Positions 55,811 to 64,000 of a stretch of DNA of 64,000 bases are shown here, in pieces. Position numbers and translations under genes: made by a program. Position 1 is the stretch's first letter. Each line of letters begins with the position of its first letter. This stretch comes from Pleurostoma richardsiae. Its lineage: Eukaryota > Ascomycota > Sordariomycetes > Calosphaeriales > Pleurostomataceae. The notes under the pieces were generated by a model. The model was not told the DNA's origin. It was given only the letters and a program-made list of their open reading frames with translations, and searched no databases. The stretch spans positions 1,240,001 through 1,304,000 of the forward strand of contig JANBVO010000005.1 in assembly GCA_030052745.1 (NCBI GenBank), in the 5' to 3' direction.

Positions 55811-57812
55811 TCAGCTCTTCTTCGTCTTCTGCCTCCTCTTCTTCCTGAGAGCCAGGATATGCCTCCGCTGCAAGAAAGATTTGGCGGAATCCCATATCAT
55901 GTCTCTCATGAGCACGACGATCGTGGCTACGATCATTGGAGCGGCGATCATCCAGCTAGAACACACAACCCACCACGTCAGTCACTGTTCATCTCCCCGG
56001 GGGCCGAGCTCTCATCAGGCGCAAACTCACAAGAAATTGATCCCGCGCTCCAGGTCAGGGAAAGGCTCGAAATTCTGCCCAAAGTACCCGGTCAGGAACG
56101 TCAGGGGCAGGAAGAAGATGGTGGCGAGGGTCAGCTGCTTCATGCTCTCATTCTGGTAGGCCGAGATGGTGTTGAAAATGAGGTCGATCAGGCCGTCGGC
56201 ATTGCCCTTGGTCTGGTTGAGCGACTCACTGATGAGGATGCAGTGGTCGAGCACGTCCGCGAGGTAGGTGTAGGTCATGGGTGTGACGATCACGCCCTGT
56301 GTGGGGTTCTGCAGCTCCCTGGTGGCTTTCTCCTGTGTCAGGTCCGTCTTGTGGTCGCGGAGGGCGTTCACGAGGTTGATGATGGGGTTGATGAAGCCGA
56401 GCATCTTGTTGATTTCGCAGGTGATGATATAGAGGCTCTTGGTATGGTTGACGGTAGGGTGAGTCAGGACGTCCAGCTCAAGGTCGCCGATGATGTCGCT
56501 GTAGACGGTGGTCACGGGAATCGCAAGGTCGATGATGGCATCAATGATAGCTTGGCCAACCATGGATGCGTCGCACGCCTGACGTAGGATGGTATCTTCT
56601 GTATAGAGCCGTTTCAAAATAGGCTCTTCCACATCCGGAGCGGACAGCTCGAAAAAGGAGATGATCGTGTTGTCGTGAGTGATGAAAAGCGAGACCTGCT
56701 CAGCCATAATTGCCATGTTGCGAGGGGCCAGCGAAGAATGCTTCTCCATGAACTCAGTCCGTGCATCATTTGGAGAGGCGTTGTATCGCTGGAGCGTCCG
56801 CAGCAGCACCGGGTTGGTCCTATCATCGATGCCAGTCACCTTGACCTCTTCAATCCCATCTGGGAGCGGACCCTTGCCGTTCTCGAGAGACTTCGCTGAG
56901 CCTGGGCGATTGGGTCCGGCACCCCTTGAGAAGAAGCCCTTCATCCGCTTTTTAAACCCTTTATGAGAGCGGTTGCTCCTTACGCTCCGCCAGCTAACAG
57001 TATCAGCGTCGGAGGAGTCGTCTTCCTCCTCATCGACCAAGCGGACAAGCTTCTGTAAAGTGAGAACCAGGAAGGCATGGTTTGCGTACCTAGCAACATG
57101 GGAGTCGTCAGCATATAAGAAGCAATAGCCTGAGAAATAGCTCGAAAAAGACTCACCAATCTGCCTTAGTACGATTCCTGGTGTTCATGATATCTTCGAT
57201 GGATAGCTTATGGAGCTTCTTGTACTGGCCCAGCGCCTGGATAACATCCCAGCTCAGCCCGTTCACGTTGATCCAGCGGCACTTGGACCATGGCGGTTGC
57301 GCCTCCTTGAGGAAGGGCACGAGAGTCTCGTTGTTGTGGTTCTGCACAAAGATATCCCGCTGGGAGAAGTCGACCACGGTGATCTCGCAAGGGGCCGACA
57401 GGGTGGGCATCGATGCGTGCCCTCCATCTGTCTTGTACGGGTCGACGCCGGGTTCGGCACCCGGGTGCCATCCCGATTCGAACTCGTCAAAGCTCTCAAG
57501 GGTCCGAAAGGTATTAGCTCTGGTCCTTCTTCTGACCATGGGCGTCATCCCCGTCGGTGACGCCCCGGGGGGTCGCGTCAATTCAGTATCGGATCGAGTT
57601 ACGCCCCTGTGCCCAGTGAGGTGAGAGGAGGCCAAGGGGTGCTGGGCAAGGTCGGTGTCGACATTAAGATCATAATGCACATGTGGTTCCGCGCGTGGAA
57701 TGGAGGGCGCGTCGCCTGCATGGTCTGAAGCTGCGCTTATCTGGGCGGTGATGGGTGCGAAGTCTTGTGCCTCCGGGGCAGAGGAAGGCCGATCTGACTC
57801 GGGGTGCGACAT
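55811..57812 (-). CDS. CorA-like divalent metal transporter
   Basis: A membrane channel-like carrier for magnesium or related ions. Three exons on the minus strand (57157-57812, 56031-57089, 55811-55955) join in phase to 619 residues. The N-terminal 110 residues are disordered (Ser/Pro/Ala-rich). The conserved cytoplasmic domain includes [55 protein letters not shown] and [17 protein letters not shown]. Then follow long helices and [20 protein letters not shown] for the first membrane helix. The signature after it is FGQNFEPF, i.e. GQN at about residue 555 where classical CorA has GMN. The second helix is [17 protein letters not shown], followed by a Lys/Arg-rich tail. I recall GQN-type variants in other fungal homologues; selectivity may differ from bacterial CorA. 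Confidence 0.92.
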
Positions 57813-58597
57813 GGTGACAGAGTTGTTGGCCGTATTCGGCGCGCCGACTCGCTCGCTACCGAAAACTCGAATGAAGAATACTCTGCATTCCTAGAGAGAG
57901 GTGAGGAAGGGAGGGCGATTATCTGTTGACGATGTCTTCTGTTAGCACACAGACGGCTGACGACGGCGCGAGATTGATCTGGTTTCAGCTTGGCGCTGTT
58001 CGACAGGGTCAAGGCCAGTAGGTTTCATCGGCACTAACCTCAGCCAGAAAATCTCAGCTGCTGCGAGGGAGCAACTGTAGCGCAGGAAGGCGATGCTCAA
58101 AGGTGTGGATTGAAGGTCTACATTCGTGATAGAGGCTCAGAAAGAGGGGCAGGGTTTAGTTTGGTCCAAAAGGGACGCGCGACGATATTATTGTGCGAAG
58201 GAGACGATCATGAAAATGACGTCGCAGCAGCACTGAACAAGCCTCGGTCGGCTCTAGGCCAGCGCGGACCACCGCTAAAGAGCCTCGACTCCCGTCTTGG
58301 CATCAACGCTCGGGACAAACGGCCGTTGCATCTGCCGGTGCTAGTCAGTACGGAGGATATACTCCCTCCGTATTGCACAGAGCGTATTGGGGACGTGATC
58401 TTGAATCGCTACGAAGAGAAAGTAGTAGCCTTGATGCAGCGACACAAGTCGTCAACGGCGTCTCAGTATAATACATTGCAAATACATAGGTACCCGCGGG
58501 CTCTTCAGCATCTGAGCAGGAGGAGCACCGCGGACGGAAGAAGTGAATAGAAGGTCATGCAGCATCTCGCCAGACACGATATTGCCCGGAGGAACCC
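57813..58597. other. Intergenic, CorA promoter
   Basis: No gene recognised. The left part is the CorA-like gene's promoter and the right part the 3' flank of the lectin-like gene. Confidence 0.5.
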
Positions 58598-60240
58598 TCA
58601 GGGGAAGATGGAGAACAGCTGCGCCCCGTTCGTCGGGCAAGGCCCCGAGTCAAGCCTGCCCGCGTCCCCGGGCACGATGCACGTCTTGTTCGCCTCGCTC
58701 TCCGGCGCCAGCGCGAAGCTCAGCTGCCCGATGAACGGGAACAGCTGGCCCGAGTTGGTCGCGCCGCCGCCGTCCGCCCTCCCTCCGCAGCTGAAGAGCG
58801 TCACCGTGTCCCCTTCCGCCCGCCGCCCGTCGAAGCTGATGCATCCCTGCGTCAGGCTCGACACCACCAGTGCCGACGCCGCCGCGTCGTTGTGCTTGCC
58901 CGCCGTTATCACGTCCCACTTCTCGTTGGGCGTGCCGCCGCAGTCCACCAGCGCCACCGGGATCAGGTTCTGCCGGAAGTCGCCCGCCGTCGGGTCCACG
59001 AACAGGCACTGACCGTTTGGTGCGCGGATCTCCACGCTGGTGAAGGCCCGCGTCGCGGTGTCGTCACGCTCATTGGCTTCTGCCGCCGCCGTGGGGTTGA
59101 GCGTGCCACCCGCGCGCGACACGGGTACTGCAGTCGTAGGGTTGGCCGTCTCCACCGCCTCGGGGGTGGTAGCGGCGGCTGTTGAAGCCGGGGATTCTGA
59201 GGCGACGGCGGAGGTGGCGGCCGTCTCGGCTACTCCGGTCGTGGTGTCGGGCACGCCGGGGTTGAGCACAACACCAGAGACGTCAGATCCGCCTCCCATA
59301 GTGATAGTCACAGTCCGGGTCCTAGGAGGGGCGCAGCTAGTTAATGAGGCGGCATTTGTTGTCTCTGTCGCGCTCGTTGTCTCAGCCGCAACGGTGGTCT
59401 CAGCATCGCTGGTTGTCTCAGCAGCAGCATCGGTAGTGCTCGTAGTAGTCTCGGCAGCTTCCGGAGTGCTGGTGGCTGTCTCAGTGGCGTCGGCCACAGA
59501 GGCGGTCGTGGTCTGGTTCGCATTACTGTTGTCGGCTGCGGCGTCGCCGAAAGTAAAGGACTGGTTGGCGTCACCACTATCGCAGTTCGCAACATCCAAC
59601 ACGTCACCCTTGACGGTAAAGCAGGACCCAGCCGCATTTTCCGGCTGGAACGATAGGGGACCTGCACCACCGTCGAAGGTGAACAGCTGAGAGTTTGTCA
59701 CGTCGCCTCCTAGTCTCTAAGGTCAGATGGAGGACAACAGTTGAAACCGAACAACACGTACCGCCATCAGCACGTCCACCACAAGAGAACAGGAGGACCT
59801 GGTTGCCTGCGGCGCGGCGCGGATCGAAGTTGAAGCAAGCATTGGTGAGCGTGCTCACCACGAGCATGGAGTTGGCAGTATTGATGTGCTTGCCGGCCGT
59901 TATGACATCCCATCCCTGGCCGTCTGTCGAGCCACAGGCCGCGAGCTGAATCGGCGTGAGATTAGCGCGGAAGTCTCCTGACAACTCGTCAACGAAGAGG
60001 CATCTGCCATCGGACGTCTGTCAGACATAGTCAGCCACAGCATCACAAATTCCGACCTGAATCTCAAGACAGTACCTTGATCTGGACATTGGAAAAGGCC
60101 CGGGTTGCCGTGTCGTCTCGCTGCTGGGCTTCCTCAAAGGACGCTTCGTCGAGGGCGGTCACAGTTCGATGCCGGAGCAAGGGGCTTGCCGAAGCAAGGG
60201 CCGCATAAGCGAGAAAGGAAGAGAGTGTGTTGGCGATCAT
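58598..60240 (-). CDS. Secreted protein with two lectin-like domains and mucin-like linker
   Basis: Three exons on the minus strand (60076-60240, 59762-60017, 58598-59706) join in phase to 509 residues. The start at 60240 gives a signal peptide (MIANTLSSFLAYAALASASP). Two copies of a domain of about 130 residues follow. Each begins RDDTATRAF, then (R/Q)CLFVD, GDF, WDVITAGKH, a conserved single Cys, LFSCGGRADGG and TNSxQLF; the copies lie at about residues 35-190 and 355-505. This Q-x-W-like, Cys-containing layout resembles ricin-B-type (beta-trefoil) sugar-binding modules, but the fold is inferred. Between them is a linker of over 100 residues made mostly of Thr, Ser, Ala and Glu, likely O-glycosylated. 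No catalytic domain is present. A cell-wall or extracellular sugar-binding role is plausible. Confidence 0.85.
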
Positions 60241-63159
60241 GGTCGACTGTGTTTCTATGAATCCAGACACAGGAGCAGCTCCACTAGAAGTATCTCTTGA
60301 ACCGAAAAGAGCGAAAAGAAGTTGCCAGATGAACAGAAAGAACGTAGAATCCCGCGCAGCAGGTAAGCAAACAGTGAAGGCTGGAGGCAAACGCGCTCGG
60401 CGCGAGGTGATGAATGGAAGGGAGCGGAACGAAGCTATTCACAGCAACATAAGAATGAGAAAGGAAGGACGAGAAGGCAAAGAGAGACGCCAATGACGAT
60501 GCCCAGGCGATGCCGAGAGGTCACGATGCTCGATAGGAAGCGGGACCGTCCTCAGCTATATGAGAGAACATGGCGAGGGAGATATCTCGAGGTGACGTTA
60601 CCATCCTGGCAGCGCTTGTCCACCGCGCGAGCATTTCGGCGCTTACCGTAGAGCTGGTTGCTGGCTCACTCCTGAAAATTTATCGTGAGGTTTGGAACCA
60701 AGTTTCATGGCTGCTCATTGCATTCCCTCGACGTTGGCCCCCTGCGTGGTCTTGTTTTGTTTAGGCCTGTCGAGATGGTCCGACAAGGCCGCGCTCTGCA
60801 TGGCCACGCAGCAAAAGGAGCTGCCAGATGCAGTGAAGGGCAGCAGGGGCCTAAGGGTACGCGCCGGGGGGTTAAGGTTATCAAGCAATCCAAGTCTCCT
60901 AAAGTTGCCGTCTCTATCATAGTCTGCCTGCTCTGCGGCAGTCTGCGGAATCCCACGGTGGCCGACGACGACCAGGCCGGCCAGACGTGAAACCGTTGCC
61001 GTCGGAGGACGGGGGCTTTAAGGGATTTTAGGGAGGATTGGTTCTGTGCGCCGCTCACTTGAGACGAAAGATCCCTGCGATGATCTGAGCGATCCTGGGG
61101 AGCCCCGCACCAGTAGAAGCCACTGACCCCTGGCGGGAATCCTCTGATCCCCAGCAGATCACTTGCTCCGGCCTGGCTGCATGCCCAAACAGATCGTTGG
61201 ATGGTAAGCCCCAATGCGAAAGGATCCTCCGGCAAGCATGCCGACTTGTGTGCCGCCGACTCGCCAATCAAAACAAGCTTAAAATGACGGGCTCCCTTCG
61301 TCTCATCATATCGTCCCTCGTCCCTGTCAGGTCAAGAAGCGCCGATTTGACGTTTCACTAGAGCGCGAAACGGGCAAGCTAAAAAGAGGCTCAAAAGGGG
61401 GCTTCAGGTGCACACCCAACTTGGGTAGAGGAAGCAGGAGTCAGGAGGACCTGCACTGAGACACCGAGTCTCAAGCTCGAAAAGCCTAAGGTCAGCATGC
61501 CTTTCGGGTCAGCAGCATCGATGAGTTGGCACAAGCTGCGGAAACCACCTGAGGATGCCTCTTGGCCCTTTGCTATGAGCTCTTGCGATGGTTCCATGAC
61601 TGGGAGGAATGGCGTTGCTCTATCCCTCGATGCGAAAAGACAAACCACTTCGGCGCTTCCACTGATGGTAGAGTCATCCTGGTGGCACTAGACTCGCCGG
61701 TTTTCGAGTTACAGGACTCTTCCGCCGCCCCGTAGTATTTCCCAGCGGTATACATATGACACTGTTGCTGATATGCTGCGCCGAATCGGCTCGCAACGGC
61801 ACTACGTCTAGGGAAGACGCCTGCTGGCACGAGCCCTCGACTTCATGGACACTGAACGGCTGGCCACTCGGCCTCTCGCGCCTGCGGACTGTGCAGCCAA
61901 GATCCGGAGCATGGGGACGAGCCTACCTGTATGGGGCCGGCAGAACTCATAAACTGAGAGATATGAGACTTCAGTCGATGATCGACATGTCAGTTCCCTG
62001 GAGACATGACCCTCATGGAGACTAGGAGCTGGAATTCTGATTTTCAATGTTTGTAGAGGAAATTGTGAGTAAAGTAGACGGATGGTTGCAGGTGCCTCAT
62101 CGCGAACCTCAGCACACCTCTCTGATCCTCAGGCCAGCAGCACCACTGCCAGCAGCACGTGTTCATCCCAACTCTCAACCTCCCCTTATAAGGTCAATTA
62201 GGACCCAAATACTTCCATCGGGACAGGACCAAAAGAAACACGCAATGCCACTAGACCTCCCCACGAGTAGTCGCGCCTAGGTCAAGGATGTGGCTTCTTT
62301 CCATGAGGAAAAAACAAGATTTTTCCGATCGAGCTACTTAGAGCCGATTCTTTTTTGCCATTCCTATTCTTCCTGAAGACATTTTACAGACTTGAAATGG
62401 TCTCGGAGCCATTTCCCTTCGCTGTTTTGTAACTGCGGCAGGTAGTGACAAGTGAGGCGAGACGCGCCGCGTCGCGTCTCGATGTACCTCGGTCTGATGT
62501 AGGGTGGGATACAGAAAACAGTTGCGCTTGGTACAGCGGTTAGCGCACTAAGGATATCTGGACTTTCTCATCTCGCCTTGAGTGGAAGTTGGTAGCAGGC
62601 TGTCAGTTCGAGCCTCCGCGTGGGCAAAGGCTCCTGGCTCCCCAACCTCCCCTATGTCCTGCAGTCGTGTATCTGTACTCCTATTCAGTCTCCTCCGCTA
62701 TGACTATCAATCTTCCGCAGCATCTGGATGATATCCGGGCGTAAAAAGCCTGCGGGAATAGCAGCATCTACCTCGCTTGACTGATACCTAGGATCAGTCT
62801 TCCGGGTCTCGGTCACACAGTCGCCCTCGCATCTGCTGATGTTATCGAGTCGCCCTCACCGTTCCTAAGATTTGATTTCACTCAAGCAGAGACTATCGAT
62901 ATCACGATGGTGACTTGATCCTCTTTACCTCTCCGCTGCTAAGCCGGTAGGCCCGCGAATCAGCCAGGGCAGTAAGTCAATCAGAAGGGGCACACATACA
63001 CTCTAAGCAGAACGATAGAGACGTAGAACGGTGGTATAGGTAGGCCACCGGGATATATAGCTGCCAATGGGGAAAAGTTCCTAATATAGATCACTCTGCG
63101 TGAGATTAACCCCGTACCGAACCCTATATATACAAAAGATGATTTGCGATCGCTGCCAA
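60241..63159. other. Gene-poor region, 2.9 kb
   Basis: No protein gene recognised. It includes the promoter of the lectin-like gene on the left. A degenerate tRNA-like sequence lies at about 62521-62632. The stretch 62900-63150 is the 3' flank of the P450 gene. Confidence 0.45.
62521..62632 (+). other. Degenerate tRNA-like sequence
   Basis: TTGGTACAGCGGTTAGCGCA resembles a tRNA D arm with A box, and CAGTTCGAGCC about 70 bases later resembles a B box. The acceptor, anticodon and T stems do not pair properly, so I read it as a tRNA relic or a tRNA-derived repeat, not a working tRNA. Confidence 0.4.
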
Positions 63160-64000
63160 TCACATCTTCTTCGCGATGTACACCTCCAGCCCCTCCTGGA
63201 CGACAAAGAACGTCGCATGCGCCTGCAGCTCCCGGCCCGGGTGGACAAGCTCGAATCGGTAGTCCCTTAGCAACCGCGGGATGACCTTGTTGATCTCCAG
63301 CAGCGCCAGGTTACGTCCGATGCATAGATGGCTCCCGCCGCCGAACTACAGGAGATGCTCCGTTAGTACATCGCTCACAGCACCATAGGTGTAGAAGGAA
63401 GATTTAGGACTCTGGCGTCGACTTACTTGGAACATGTACCTCTCCATCCTCTTCGCCTCCTCCGGATCCTCCAGCCACCTCTCCGGTCTGTACACGTCTG
63501 CGTCGCTGCCGAAGACGGCACGGTCACGGTGCAGAACCCAGCCGTTGGCGGCGATAGTGACCCCGCCGGGGAAGAAGTGGCCGTCGAGCTCGGCGCCCTC
63601 CGGGGGCACGAGGCGCGTGATGTTGAGGCCGACAGCGGGCCGGACCCGCATGGCCTCTTTGAGACAAGACTGGAAGTACGGCAGGGTCTGGGCCTCGTTC
63701 CACGAGATGTTGCCGGTCGGCGGGATCCGGCCCTCCTTGACCGCAGTGTCGAACTCGTCCGTGAGCGCAGCGTAGACGCGCTTGTCAGCCAGGACTTGCC
63801 AGAAGAAGGACTGCATGGTTGAGGCGGTGGAGTCAGAGCCAGCGAAGCTGTGATGGCGATGTTAGTAAGGAGAATCACGCGGGGGGTTGGCCATTGCTCA
63901 CATCGCTCCATGTGCCACGGCGAAGACATCTCCCTCGGAGAAGCGCTCAGGATCCTTGAGATGACCCTTGATCAGACTGGCCAGCAGATCCTGCCTGCCG
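63160..64000 (-). CDS. Cytochrome P450, 5' part beyond window
   Basis: A haem monooxygenase, C-terminal part only; the gene continues past the right edge. Three exons are visible on the minus strand (63902-64000 partial, 63427-63847, 63160-63345). The I-helix oxygen-binding motif is FAGSDSTAST, joined across an intron. The K-helix ExxR is in CLKEAMRVRP. The PERF-like region is VYRPERWL. The haem loop FGGGSHLCIGRNLA holds the Cys ligand at the start of the last exon. The protein ends EVYIAKKM. Sequence between the ExxR and haem motifs (LNITRLVPPEGAELDGHFFP) is like fungal secondary-metabolism or pisatin-demethylase-type P450s. The substrate cannot be told, and no partner biosynthetic gene lies in the window. 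Confidence 0.93.

Noticed and set aside
58598-60240. Possible toxin reading of the ricin-B-like domains
   Set aside because: Only sugar-binding-like modules and a Ser/Thr-rich linker are present; no catalytic domain is encoded, so there is no basis to call it a toxin.
62521-62632. Functional tRNA gene
   Set aside because: Box A- and B-like words exist, but the acceptor, anticodon and T stems do not pair.

Overview
The window is nuclear DNA of a filamentous ascomycete (Pezizomycotina, most likely a Sordariomycete). Genes carry several short introns of about 45-100 bases with GTRAGT-type donors. The proteins include fungal-specific families: scytalone dehydratase of DHN melanin, Zn2Cys6 regulators, a CE5 acetylxylan esterase, a Dal5/ACS-type permease and a HET-like membrane protein. 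A tRNA-Arg(UCU) has a 9-base intron at the canonical place. No plasmid, phage, CRISPR or recognisable transposon was found.

Layout. 1-13 kb: a HET-like membrane protein gene (+), the tRNA-Arg gene, scytalone dehydratase (-), an intronless membrane-anchored protein of unknown function (-), and a FATP-type very-long-chain acyl-CoA synthetase ending in a peroxisomal signal (-). 13-29.5 kb is housekeeping and nutrition: ribosomal protein S19 (+), an ankyrin protein (+), a ZIP zinc transporter (+), a divergent pair (NDUFAF6-like complex I assembly factor on -, Rad5-type helicase/ubiquitin ligase on +), then an acetylxylan esterase (+) converging on a sugar transporter (-). 29.5-37.3 kb is gene-poor and holds only one small single-pass membrane protein.

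37.3-51.1 kb is the most interesting part: a compact seven-gene catabolic cluster. It contains a citramalyl-CoA lyase-like enzyme, a MaoC/HTD2-like hydratase, a Zn2Cys6 regulator, a secreted type-B carboxylesterase, a mitochondrial acyl-CoA dehydrogenase, a mitochondrial class III CoA-transferase and an organic-anion permease. Together they fit a complete route: an ester is cleaved outside the cell, the released acid is imported, activated with CoA, desaturated, hydrated and split to acetyl-CoA plus pyruvate. This is the logic of itaconate, mesaconate or methylsuccinate breakdown. A GCCGA/TCGGC element recurs in the promoters of the cluster's enzymes, including a perfect 7+7 inverted repeat.

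51-64 kb: an Arg-rich protein of unknown function (-), a CorA-type metal transporter with GQN in place of GMN (-), a secreted protein with two copies of a lectin-like domain joined by a Ser/Thr-rich linker (-), a 2.9 kb gap with a degenerate tRNA-like sequence, and the 3' part of a cytochrome P450 gene (-) cut by the window end.

Splice sites were assigned by eye from donor/acceptor motifs and reading phase. Every multi-exon model except the first gene closes in frame.
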